Source: Roseovarius sp. UBA6167 (lineage in GTDB: Bacteria; Pseudomonadota; Alphaproteobacteria; Rhodobacterales; Rhodobacteraceae). From it: DNA of 24,983 bases. The notes under the pieces are model-generated. The model did not search any database, was not told the origin of the DNA, and worked only from the letters and a program-made list of their open reading frames with translations. The translations under genes were made by a program, and so were the position numbers. Positions within the stretch are counted from its first letter, which is position 1. Each line of letters starts with the position of its first letter. The stretch is taken from NCBI GenBank assembly GCA_002428225.1, contig DIUD01000061.1:1-24983 (forward strand), written 5' to 3'. Shown piece by piece: positions 1 to 7,084 of the stretch.

Positions 1-433
1 TCTGCTGCGGGCAGATGAAATGGATATGCGCGTCGAACCCGCCGGGGGTGAGGATGCGCCCCTCGCCCGCGATGATCTCGGTTCCCGGCCCGATGACGAT
101 ATCCACGCCGGGTTGCGTGTCGGGGTTGCCCGCCTTGCCGATGGCGGCAACCAGGCCGTCGCGCAGGCCGACATCGGCCTTGGTGATGCCCTGGTGATCG
201 ACGATCAGCGCGTTGGTGATGACGGTATCCATCGCCCCGCCCGCGCGGGGGGCCTGGGACTGGCCCATGCCGTCGCGGATGACCTTGCCGCCGCCGAATT
301 TCACCTCCTCGCCATAGGTGGTGAGATCGCGCTCCACCTCGATGACGAGATCGGTATCGCCAAGCCGCAGCCGGTCGCCCGTGGTCGGGCCATACATGGC
401 GGCATAGGCGGCGCGGGGGATGGAATGGGGCAT
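1..433 (-). CDS. ureC: Urease alpha subunit, N-terminal 144 codons (partial)
   Basis: Catalytic subunit of nickel urease, which hydrolyses urea to ammonia and carbamate in the cytoplasm. The frame opens with MPHSIPRAAYAAMYGPTTGD and continues through the UreC N-terminal hallmarks GDTDLVIEVE and GEEVKFGGGKVIRDGMGQ. It reaches HIHFICPQQ at the window edge; the two histidines of this HxH motif are nickel ligands in characterised ureases. Only about a quarter of the usual roughly 570 residues is visible, so the carbamylated lysine and the flap cysteine lie outside. The ATG at 431-433 has GGAG about 11 bases upstream. It is the last visible gene of a leftward urt-ure operon; ureE, ureF and ureG would be expected beyond the left edge. 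The frame is truncated by the window, not broken. Confidence 0.97.
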   Translation of the reverse strand, partial: MPHSIPRAAYAAMYGPTTGDRLRLGDTDLVIEVERDLTTYGEEVKFGGGKVIRDGMGQSQAPRAGGAMDTVITNALIVDHQGITKADVGLRDGLVAAIGKAGNPDTQPGVDIVIGPGTEIIAGEGRILTPGGFDAHIHFICPQQ

Positions 434-436
434 GGC

Positions 437-658
437 TCAGAGGTCTCCGATGGCCCGAGGCGCGCCGCCGGGCAGGGCCCGACCGCGGGGGGGCGCCGCA
501 ACCGCTGCGGCGGGACGATTTATGGTGCCGAATACTGCTACGATTGCGCGGGTGTGCGAGGCTGCAAAAGCGCCCGCCCGGGGGGCGGTCGGGCGCTGCC
601 CGGCGGCGCTTCGCGCCTCGATTCCGGGCAAGGGGCACATTTGACCGATCCCGCGCAT
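437..658 (-). CDS. Uncertain 73-codon ORF filling the ureB-ureC gap
   Basis: An open frame begins at an ATG directly after the ureB TAG stop, with GGGGAG inside the last ureB codons, and ends 3 bases before the ureC start. Start signal and fit are therefore gene-like. The predicted protein is Ala/Pro/Arg/Gly-rich, has no recognisable domain, signal or membrane segment, and contains a strong hairpin in its middle. GC-rich DNA easily gives such frames by chance. It may be a real coupled small protein or simply untranslated spacer. I do not recognise it. Confidence 0.25.
   Translation of the reverse strand: MRGIGQMCPLPGIEARSAAGQRPTAPRAGAFAASHTRAIVAVFGTINRPAAAVAAPPRGRALPGGAPRAIGDL
569..597 (-). 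terminator. Terminator-like or attenuator hairpin between ureB and ureC
   Basis: An 8-bp perfect stem (AGCGCCCG paired with CGGGCGCT) closes a 13-base loop that can itself pair further (CCGCCC with GGGCGG). On the minus strand the stem is followed by a short T run (TTT then GCAG), resembling a weak intrinsic terminator. It lies about 62 bases after the ureB stop and would cap ureDAB transcripts or lower ureC expression. The T run is short, so partial termination or RNA stabilisation is as likely as full termination. Confidence 0.45.
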
Positions 659-964
659 CTACAACTCCCCCATCACCTGCTGATTGAATCCGAACACCCG
701 CCGCGCGCCGCCATAGGGGATGAGCCGGACCTCGCGGGTCTGGCCCGGCTCGAAGCGGATCGCGGTGCCTGCGGGAATGTCGAGCCGCTGCCCGCGTGCC
801 GTGGCGCGGTCAAAGGACAGCCCCGGATTGGCCTCGGCGAAATGGTAATGGCTGCCCACCTGCACGGGCCGGTCGCCGGTATTGGCGACCATCAGCACGG
901 TGACGGGGCGGCCCTCGTTGAGGGTGATCGCGCCCTCGGCGGGGATCACCTCTCCGGGGATCAT
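659..964 (-). CDS. ureB: Urease beta subunit
   Basis: Structural subunit of urease, 101 residues, the normal length for a free-standing UreB. Family features are the MIPGE start, GDRPVQVGSHYHFAEANPGL, FDR, and IPAGTAIRFEPGQTREVRL followed by FGF. The frame stays open 21 codons further upstream, but that extension lacks family character; the ATG at 962-964 matches the conserved MIPGE start and overlaps the preceding gene's TGA as ATGA, which implies translational coupling. It assembles with UreA and UreC in the cytoplasm. It is followed by an unusually long spacer before ureC. Confidence 0.96.
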   Translation of the reverse strand: MIPGEVIPAEGAITLNEGRPVTVLMVANTGDRPVQVGSHYHFAEANPGLSFDRATARGQRLDIPAGTAIRFEPGQTREVRLIPYGGARRVFGFNQQVMGEL

Positions 965-1119
965 TTCCGCCACCGGGCCAGCGCATAGCCGCCCGCCAGC
1001 GCCAGCGCGCCCAACACGATCAGCCACATGGCATCGATCCCGTGCGGGTGCAGATGCGGGCCGGTATGGGCCTGCGCCAGCGTCGGCAAGAGGGTGAGGG
1101 GGATAAGGGCGTAACGCAT
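961..1119 (-). CDS. Small His-rich signal/anchor protein between ureA and ureB
   Basis: A 52-codon gene in the gap between ureA and ureB. The protein has an N-terminal hydrophobic signal-like segment (MRYALIPLTLLPTLAQAH), then a His-rich stretch HTGPHLHPHGIDA, then a second hydrophobic segment (roughly residues 31-48) and a basic end RWRK. This suggests an exported or inner-membrane microprotein with its His-rich loop in the periplasm, possibly binding Ni or another metal; that role is inferred. The ribosome site is excellent (AAAGGAG, overlapping the ureA stop) and its TGA overlaps the ureB ATG. Position, RBS and coupling make translation likely. No characterised family is recognised. Confidence 0.75.
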   Translation of the reverse strand: MRYALIPLTLLPTLAQAHTGPHLHPHGIDAMWLIVLGALALAGGYALARWRK

Positions 1120-1131
1120 GGGTCTCTCCTT

Positions 1132-1434
1132 TCAGCGGATCGGGTTATGGACGGTGACAAGCTTGGTGCCGTCGGGGAATGTCGCCTCGACCTGCACGGA
1201 ATGGATCATCTGCGCGATGCCCGACATGCATTGCTCGGACGTAATCACATGCGCGCCCGCCTCCATCAGATCGGCGACCGTGCGGCCCTCGCGCGCGCCT
1301 TCGACCACGAAATCGGTAATCAGCGCCACCGCCTCGGGGTGGTTCAGCCGCACGCCGCGCGCGAGCCTGCCGCGCGCCACCATGGCGGCGAGCGAGATCA
1401 GCAGCTTGTCCTTTTCGCGGGGGGTGAGGTTCAT
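1132..1434 (-). CDS. ureA: Urease gamma subunit
   Basis: Smallest structural subunit of urease, 100 residues, exactly the family length. It begins MNLTPREKDKLL and shows RGVRLNHPEAVALI, a GAREGRTVADLM segment, a near-C-terminal MIHSVQVEATFPDGTKLVTVHNP-like end, and no insertions. The ATG at 1432-1434 has AGGAG about 9 bases upstream, inside the end of ureD. The order ureD-ureA-small gene-ureB with tiny gaps indicates one transcript. Confidence 0.97.
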   Translation of the reverse strand: MNLTPREKDKLLISLAAMVARGRLARGVRLNHPEAVALITDFVVEGAREGRTVADLMEAGAHVITSEQCMSGIAQMIHSVQVEATFPDGTKLVTVHNPIR

Positions 1435-1446
1435 CGGCTCGGTCTC

Positions 1447-2259
1447 CTAGAGTTGCCAGACGCGGGGGCACGGACCGGGGCGCAGCACCGCCAGGATCCG
1501 CAGGATCTGCCGCCGCAGCGGCCAGCCGTCGCCCGCCATCAGCCGCACGATTAGCCGCCCGTCCAGGCCCGAGGCGCCGCCCGCGACGCCCGGCTCATCC
1601 AGCGCGCGGCGCACCCGCGCCACCGCGTCCCCGGCCCCCTGCGCCACCAGCGCCAGCGTGGCAAAGGCGCGCGCGCCATTGAGCACGCCGGGCCCGGCGG
1701 TCAACGCTGCGGTGCCCAGATGCAGCGGCTCGACCAGCACGGGGCGGCCCGCGCGCGTGATCCGGCGGGTGTCGCGCAGGCATACCCGCGTCACCGTCTC
1801 GCCCATGGCGGCGCGCCCCAGGATCACCGCCTCCAGCATCAGGCACGAGGCGTCGGGGCCAAGGTCGATCACCGTCTCGCGCGCGAGATCGCTTGCGTCG
1901 AACAGGATCGTTTCCTGCGGCAGCCAGTCGAGATGCGCGCCCGCCCCCACCACATGCCGCACCGAAACATGCGCCGCGCCACCCATGCTGCGATAGGCGC
2001 GTTCGGCGGTCTGCGTCGTGGCCGTGGCGCGGCAACCCGCGCCCAGATCGAGCGAGAGCGACAGCCGGTCGCCGCCCGCAAGCCCGCCGGAGGTGTTGAG
2101 AAACACCACCTCCGGCCCCAGAGCGCCCGGATGCACAAACGCCTTGGCCGATCCCGCCTGCGCCAGCCGTTCCAGCCGCCCAGCCCCCGGACCGGGCGCG
2201 ATCGTGACACACGCGCGCCCGTGCGAGCGTTCCAGAACGGGGGCGGGCAGGGCAGTCAT
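1447..2259 (-). CDS. ureD: Urease accessory protein UreD
   Basis: UreD/UreH family, 270 residues, a normal size. With UreF and UreG it forms the chaperone complex that loads nickel and CO2 into apo-urease. Visible family features are VFLNTSGGLAGGDRL near residues 52-66, a TATTQTAERAYRS stretch, WLPQETILFD around residue 110, and an LEAVILGRAAMGE segment. The start ATG at 2257-2259 has AAAGGAG upstream. It follows urtE after a 127-bp spacer carrying a hairpin, and precedes ureA by 12 bases. The leftward order puts it between the urea transporter and the urease subunits. Confidence 0.95.
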   Translation of the reverse strand: MTALPAPVLERSHGRACVTIAPGPGAGRLERLAQAGSAKAFVHPGALGPEVVFLNTSGGLAGGDRLSLSLDLGAGCRATATTQTAERAYRSMGGAAHVSVRHVVGAGAHLDWLPQETILFDASDLARETVIDLGPDASCLMLEAVILGRAAMGETVTRVCLRDTRRITRAGRPVLVEPLHLGTAALTAGPGVLNGARAFATLALVAQGAGDAVARVRRALDEPGVAGGASGLDGRLIVRLMAGDGWPLRRQILRILAVLRPGPCPRVWQL

Positions 2260-2326
2260 CGGCAGGGCGCTCCTTTCGCGGCCAGCCTAACCAGACCGCG
2301 CCCGACCGCCAGACAGGGCCGCATCT

Positions 2327-2347
2327 GCGCCCCGCTCACGGGGGCGC
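2327..2347 (-). other. Perfect hairpin in the urtE-ureD spacer
   Basis: GCGCCCC and GGGGCGC form a perfect 7-bp stem around a 7-base loop. No T run follows on either strand, so it is not a textbook terminator. It may be an RNA-stability or processing element between the transporter and urease parts of the operon. No clear promoter for ureD is seen in this 127-bp spacer. Confidence 0.4.
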
Positions 2348-2386
2348 TGACAGGCCGAATTGCCCGAAAAACCGGCAGATTGCCCG

Positions 2387-3082
2387 TCAAATCGACACTT
2401 CGCGCAAGAGCCGCGCGCGATCCACCGTCGCCGCAGGCTCTGACAGGCGCACCTCGCCGCGATTGAGCACCACGATCTCGTCCGCCAGCCCGTAGGCGAA
2501 ATCGAAATATTGCTCGACCAGAACGATGGCGATCTCGCCCTCACCGCGCAAAAGGCCGATCACTTCGCCGATCTGCTTGATGATATTGGGCTGGATGCCC
2601 TCGGTCGGCTCGTCGAGCAAGAGCACGCGGGGCCGCGCGATCAGCGCCCGCGCGATAGCCAGCTGCTGTTGCTGCCCGCCCGACAGATCGCCACCGCGCC
2701 GGTCCTTCATCTGCGCCAGCACCGGGAACAGATCGTAGATGCGCGGCGGAATCCGATGCTCGGATTTTGGCAGGCAGGCGAACCCGGTTTGCAGGTTCTC
2801 GGTCACCGTGAGCAGCGGAAAAACCTCGCGCCCCTGAGGCACATAGCCCATGCCCGCCCGTGCCGCCTGTGCGGCACTCAGGTGGTCGAGCACCACCCCG
2901 TCGAGCGTGATGCGTCCGCCCGAATAAGGGTGCCGCCCGGCGATGGCTTTCAACAGGCTGGTCTTGCCCACCCCATTGGTGCCCATCACCGCCGTCACCG
3001 CGCCGGGCCGCGCGGTCAGGCTGACGCCGTGCAGGATCTGCGAGGCGCCGTAATGCAGGGTCAGGTTCTCGACACTCAGCAT
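2387..3082 (-). CDS. urtE: Urea ABC transporter ATP-binding protein UrtE
   Basis: LivF-type ATPase, 231 residues, energising urea import with UrtD at the cytoplasmic membrane face. Walker A GTNGVGKTS is at residues 34-42, the Q-loop region YVPQGREVF at about 80-88, the signature LSGGQQQQ from 133, and Walker B VLLLDEP at about 153-159. The motif GTNGVGKT (rather than GxNGAGKT) and the DEPTEGIQPNII stretch are typical of UrtE. The ATG lies 3 bases after the urtD stop, so the two are translationally linked. Confidence 0.95.
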   Translation of the reverse strand: MLSVENLTLHYGASQILHGVSLTARPGAVTAVMGTNGVGKTSLLKAIAGRHPYSGGRITLDGVVLDHLSAAQAARAGMGYVPQGREVFPLLTVTENLQTGFACLPKSEHRIPPRIYDLFPVLAQMKDRRGGDLSGGQQQQLAIARALIARPRVLLLDEPTEGIQPNIIKQIGEVIGLLRGEGEIAIVLVEQYFDFAYGLADEIVVLNRGEVRLSEPAATVDRARLLREVSI

Positions 3083-3085
3083 CGC

Positions 3086-3826
3086 TCATCTCCCCAGATA
3101 GACATCAATCACCTGTTGGTTGCGGGTGACGTGATCCAGACTGCCCTCGGCCAGAACCGCGCCCTCGTGCAGCACCGTCACCCGGCAATCGAGGCGGCGC
3201 ACGAACTCCATGTCATGCTCGATCACCACCACGGCGCGGGTTTGCGCCGCGCGTTTCAGGAGGTCTGTGGTGTGTTCGCGCTCGGCGGGGGTCATACCGG
3301 CGGCGGGCTCATCGACCAGCAAAAGGCGCGGGGCCTGCGCCAGCAACATGCCGATCTCCAGCCATTGCTTCTGCCCGTGGCTCAACTCTCCGGCGAGGCG
3401 CGGGAGGGCATCGGCAAGGCCGATCTCCTCGGCGATGTCACGGATGCGCGCCTCGGCATCCGCGCTGCGCCGGGACAGCAGCACCTCGAACGGCCCGCGC
3501 GGGGCCTTGAGCGCCATGGCAAGGTTGTCGCGCACGGTTTGCGCCTCGAACACGGTGGGTTTCTGAAACTTGCGCCCGATTCCCGCCTGCGCGATGGCGC
3601 TCTCGCTCAGCCCCAGCAGCGAGACGGATTTCTCGCCCCAGATCACCCGGCCCTCATCTGGGCGCGTCTTGCCGGTGACGATATCCATGAAGGTCGTCTT
3701 GCCCGCGCCGTTGGGTCCGATGATCGCACGCAGGCCGGTCTCGGGGATGGAAATGGACAGCTTGTTGATGGCGCGGAACCCGTCGAAGGTGACCGACACG
3801 CCCGAGACTTCGAGAATCGCGCTCAT
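3086..3826 (-). CDS. urtD: Urea ABC transporter ATP-binding protein UrtD
   Basis: LivG-type ATPase, 246 residues. Walker A GPNGAGKTT is at residues 37-45, and GRKFQKPTVFEAQTVRDNL near residue 85 contains the Q-loop. The signature is the variant LSHGQKQWLEIGM usual for UrtD, with Walker B LLLVDEPAAGM and a switch histidine in VVVIEHDMEF. The frame is open far upstream, but the real start is the ATG at 3824-3826, which overlaps the urtC TGA as ATGA. It works as a heterodimer with UrtE. Confidence 0.95.
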   Translation of the reverse strand: MSAILEVSGVSVTFDGFRAINKLSISIPETGLRAIIGPNGAGKTTFMDIVTGKTRPDEGRVIWGEKSVSLLGLSESAIAQAGIGRKFQKPTVFEAQTVRDNLAMALKAPRGPFEVLLSRRSADAEARIRDIAEEIGLADALPRLAGELSHGQKQWLEIGMLLAQAPRLLLVDEPAAGMTPAEREHTTDLLKRAAQTRAVVVIEHDMEFVRRLDCRVTVLHEGAVLAEGSLDHVTRNQQVIDVYLGR

Positions 3827-5061
3827 GATTTCCTCACCAGCCGGTCGAACACGCCGCCGATGCCGCGCGGCAGGAACAGCGTGACCGCGACAAAGCCGAA
3901 GCCCAGCAGCACCAGCCACCAGTCGGTCCAGTTGATTGTGTAAAAGCCGAGGTCGATCGCGGGCGCGCCGCCGCCGGTGAACCAGCTCGACGCGAGGCTG
4001 ACCACCGCCGCGCCGATCACCGCGCCATAAAGCCGCCCGCGCCCGCCGATCGCCACCCAGACAGCCAGATAGATCGAGGCGATGGGGGCGATTTCCGCCG
4101 GGTTGACGATGCCCGCCTGCGGATAATAGAGCGCCCCGGCGATCCCCGCGACCACGGCCGTGAGGGTAAAGACCACCAGCTTGTAATGCTCCACCTCGTA
4201 GCCAAGGAACCGCACCCGCGCCTCGTTGTCGCGTATCGCGCGGATGACCGAGCCGAACTTGTCCGAGACCAGCCAGGCGAAGAACAGATAGCCAAGCCCG
4301 AGCGCCGCCGCCGAGGCCCAGAAGAACCACAGCGAGAGCGTCGCTTGCGGCACATGATCGAGACCGGGAATGTTCTGCAACCCCGAGAGGCCATTGTTTC
4401 CGCGCAGCCCGCTGTCGTTCTGGAACAGGTAGAGCGACAGCGCCAGCGTCATCGCCTGCGTCAGGATCGACAGGTAAACGCCGGTGACGCGGCTTCGGAA
4501 CGCAAGCCAGCCGAAGACCAGCGCCAGAAGCCCCGGCACCAGCACCACCATCGCCAGTTGCAGCGGCAGCGAATGGGCAAAGCCCCAGAGCGCCGGCAAT
4601 TCGCTGCTGCCCACCACGCCAAAGATCTGGCCGGCGATGGCGTCGGTGATCTCGGTTTCGGTGGGCGGAATGGGGGCGGACAGAAGCGCCTCGGTCACGA
4701 TGCCCTCGGTGCGGGCATACATCAGCCACATGCCGATGGCATAGCCGCCGATCCCGAAAAACGCGAAATGGCCCAGGCTGAGGATGCCGCAATAGCCCCA
4801 GACCACATCCATCGCCACCGCGATCAGACACAGGCAGAGCGTCATGCCGAGTATCTTGACCATCGAGGTGGACAGCGTGCCGGACCCGAACCCCTCGGCC
4901 AGCACCGTCACGCCAAGGGTAAAGAGCGCGAGGCAGCCGAGAAACCACAATGTGGCGGGTTGGGAGGCGAGAAAGCCCCCCGCCGGCACCGTGCCCTCGC
5001 GCCTTCGCGCGCCCCCGGAAGATTTCCGGCCAGAAGAAACACCAGAAGAAACTGCGGTCAT
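3823..5061 (-). CDS. urtC: Urea ABC transporter permease UrtC
   Basis: LivM-type inner-membrane permease, 412 residues. A polar N-terminal segment of about 35 residues (Ser/Gly/Arg-rich) precedes many hydrophobic helices. Family landmarks are DVVWGYCGILSLGHFAFFGIGGYAIG, FRSRVTGVYLSILTQAM, the NNGLSGLQNIPG segment, and IRDNEARVRFLGY, the coupling-helix region that contacts the ATPases. The stop overlaps the urtD start and the start lies 4 bases after the urtB stop. It pairs with UrtB to form the urea channel. Confidence 0.95.
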   Translation of the reverse strand: MTAVSSGVSSGRKSSGGARRREGTVPAGGFLASQPATLWFLGCLALFTLGVTVLAEGFGSGTLSTSMVKILGMTLCLCLIAVAMDVVWGYCGILSLGHFAFFGIGGYAIGMWLMYARTEGIVTEALLSAPIPPTETEITDAIAGQIFGVVGSSELPALWGFAHSLPLQLAMVVLVPGLLALVFGWLAFRSRVTGVYLSILTQAMTLALSLYLFQNDSGLRGNNGLSGLQNIPGLDHVPQATLSLWFFWASAAALGLGYLFFAWLVSDKFGSVIRAIRDNEARVRFLGYEVEHYKLVVFTLTAVVAGIAGALYYPQAGIVNPAEIAPIASIYLAVWVAIGGRGRLYGAVIGAAVVSLASSWFTGGGAPAIDLGFYTINWTDWWLVLLGFGFVAVTLFLPRGIGGVFDRLVRKS

Positions 5062-5065
5062 GCGA

Positions 5066-7021
5066 TCAATCCCCCGCGGCCCGGCCCTTGAGGGCGACGA
5101 TGCCCTTGGGCCGGAACTGAATGAAAAGGATGATGAAAAGGATCATATAGGTCTGTGCGGCGAGCGTGTTGGACGGGTTGAACCATTCGATGCCCTTTTG
5201 CAGGAAGCCGATCATCGACGCCCCCGCCAGCGTGCCCCAGACATTGCCGACACCGCCCACCACCACGGTCATGAAGCTTTGCACGATGTAGTTGGCCCCC
5301 ATCTCCGATGTGACCTGCGCATAAAGCCCGATGGCCACGCCCGCGATGCCCGCGATGCCCGAGCCAAGCCCAAAGGTCAGCATGTTGATGCGGTCGGGGT
5401 TGATCCCCATCGAGGCGGCCATGCCGGGGTTTTGCGTCACCGCCCGCACCTCCAGCCCCAGCCTTGTGCGCTTGAGGATATAGAGAAGCAGCGCGAGAAA
5501 GATCAGCGCCAGCACGAAGATCGCCACCCGTATCGAGGAAATGCCGACGATGTCGTTGAAAGTGAGCGCGCCCCCCAGCCAGTCGGGCGCGGTCAGGGGC
5601 CGGGCCTGGGTGCCAAAGATGTTCTTGGCCAGTTGTTGCAGGGCAATGGAGATGCCGAAAGTGGCCAGCAGCGTTTCCAGCGGGCGGGTGTAGAGGTGGC
5701 GGATCACCAGACGCTCCATCGCCACGCCAGCGCCGAAGGTCACGGCAAAGGCCAGCGGCAGGGCGACGATCAGGCTGACGGTATAATCGGGCACGAAAAT
5801 CTGCACCACATAGCCGGTATAGGCGCCCATCATGATGAATTCGCCATGGGCCATGTTGATCACGCCCATGACGCCAAAGGTGATGGCAAGCCCGATGGCG
5901 GCAAGAAAGAAGATCGACGCGAGCGACAGCCCGTCAAGGATCAGGTCCGCCCCCTGATAGAGCGCGATCTGCCTCGTGGTGGCCGAAAGTGCCTGCTCGG
6001 CGGCAGCGGTGATTTCGGCGTCGGGCTCTGTATAGGTCTCGAAGAACACATGCGCGGCCACCGCGTCCGTCACCTCCGCGGGGCCCGAGCGCGGCGGCAC
6101 ACGGCCTGCGGCCTCGAGCGCCTCATAGGCGCGCAGGCGCATCGCCTGCGTGTCGAGCCGGTGAAGCGGGATGCCGCCCACGCTGCCGCCCTCGATCTGT
6201 GCCGCGAGCGCGTCGCGCAGATCCTTCGGCGTGGGGCGCGGCGGCGCGAGGTTCGCGGCCACAAGCCGGTCATGCGCCTCGATCCCGGTCAGGTCCTCGC
6301 CCACCTCCAGCACCCGCGCGATATTGGCCCCTTCGGGCAGCGACGCCGCCACGCCCGGCACCCTGCCGGTGATCTGGTTGAGGACGGCGCGCGCCTCGAT
6401 GGCGATATCGCCCGCAAGGCCCTCTATCGCGGCGAGCCTGTCCGCGCGATCCGGGCCGAATTGCGCGGTGAGCAGCGTCAAGAGCCGCGCCTTGCGCGCG
6501 CGCAGGCCCGCATCCGTCTCGACATCAAGCGACGCCATGAGCGGGGCGATCTGTCCGGCCTCGGGGCTGCGGGCAATGGCGTCAAGCGCGGCGCGGCGGC
6601 GCTCGGGGTCCGGGTCGGACAGCGCGAGCGGCACCAGCGCGGCGGCGACCACGGCACGCACGCCCGCATTGGGCCGGATCGGTGACACATCCCGGCTTGT
6701 CAGGCCCGTCACCGCCATGCCGCCGTCGATCTCTCTCAGCCCGCCCGCGTCGTCGCTGTAAAGGAACATCCCGTCCGCGCGCCGCTCGACCACGCCGCGA
6801 TCCTGCCAGCGGCGCAGGAATTCCGCCGCCTCGGGGTGGCCGGAGGACAGCAGCGCCGCGACCATCGCGCCCGCCGTGCCGCGCGCGGGCGTGGCAATCG
6901 CCGCACGATGCTCTTGCAGGAGCGGTTGCAATGATGTTTGCGCGTGGCCCGCGTCCGGTAGCAGCAAGGCCAGCAGAAGGGCAAGCACATGAAAACAGGC
7001 GCGCAGGGGATCAGGGCGCAT
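5066..7021 (-). CDS. urtB: Urea ABC transporter permease UrtB, with long periplasmic N-terminal region
   Basis: LivH-type permease, 651 residues. Residues 1-28 form a signal peptide ending DAGHAQ. Residues about 29-340 are a soluble, Ala/Arg/Leu-rich region with HEAT-like helical repeats, expected in the periplasm. The C-terminal 300 residues carry the permease core: AITFGVMGVINMAHGEF, then ERLVIRHLYTRPLETLLATFG and EVRAVTQNPGMAASMGI. UrtB proteins commonly have an N-terminal extension; this one is at the long end. The ribosome site before the ATG at 7019-7021 is weak (GGA about 10 bases away), so efficient translation may depend on the upstream gene. Confidence 0.93.
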   Translation of the reverse strand: MRPDPLRACFHVLALLLALLLPDAGHAQTSLQPLLQEHRAAIATPARGTAGAMVAALLSSGHPEAAEFLRRWQDRGVVERRADGMFLYSDDAGGLREIDGGMAVTGLTSRDVSPIRPNAGVRAVVAAALVPLALSDPDPERRRAALDAIARSPEAGQIAPLMASLDVETDAGLRARKARLLTLLTAQFGPDRADRLAAIEGLAGDIAIEARAVLNQITGRVPGVAASLPEGANIARVLEVGEDLTGIEAHDRLVAANLAPPRPTPKDLRDALAAQIEGGSVGGIPLHRLDTQAMRLRAYEALEAAGRVPPRSGPAEVTDAVAAHVFFETYTEPDAEITAAAEQALSATTRQIALYQGADLILDGLSLASIFFLAAIGLAITFGVMGVINMAHGEFIMMGAYTGYVVQIFVPDYTVSLIVALPLAFAVTFGAGVAMERLVIRHLYTRPLETLLATFGISIALQQLAKNIFGTQARPLTAPDWLGGALTFNDIVGISSIRVAIFVLALIFLALLLYILKRTRLGLEVRAVTQNPGMAASMGINPDRINMLTFGLGSGIAGIAGVAIGLYAQVTSEMGANYIVQSFMTVVVGGVGNVWGTLAGASMIGFLQKGIEWFNPSNTLAAQTYMILFIILFIQFRPKGIVALKGRAAGD

Positions 7022-7054
7022 TTGGCGATCCGGTCATGTCAGGGAAGGGGGGGC

Positions 7055-7074
7055 CGGGCAGCAAGAGCCGCCCG
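7055..7074 (-). other. Intercistronic hairpin after urtA
   Basis: CGGGCAGC and GCCGCCCG form an 8-bp stem (one G-T wobble) around an AAGA loop, 11 bases past the urtA stop. No T run follows on the minus strand. Such hairpins after binding-protein genes often slow 3' decay, so the binding protein is made in excess over the permease; that role here is inferred. Confidence 0.5.
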
Positions 7075-7084
7075 ACGCAAGGCG

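Noticed and set aside
2510..3943. 477-codon plus-strand ORF
   Set aside because: Antisense to urtE and urtD, which have full ABC ATPase motifs; composition (His/Gln/Arg-rich) is typical of an opposite-strand shadow frame in GC-rich DNA.
3086..4948. Minus-strand frame of 620 codons read as one protein
   Set aside because: Only the last 246 codons are UrtD; the upstream part lies out of frame within urtC and the ATGA overlap marks the true start.
4844..6685. 613-codon plus-strand ORF
   Set aside because: Antisense to urtC and urtB with their conserved permease motifs; no domain and a shadow-like composition.
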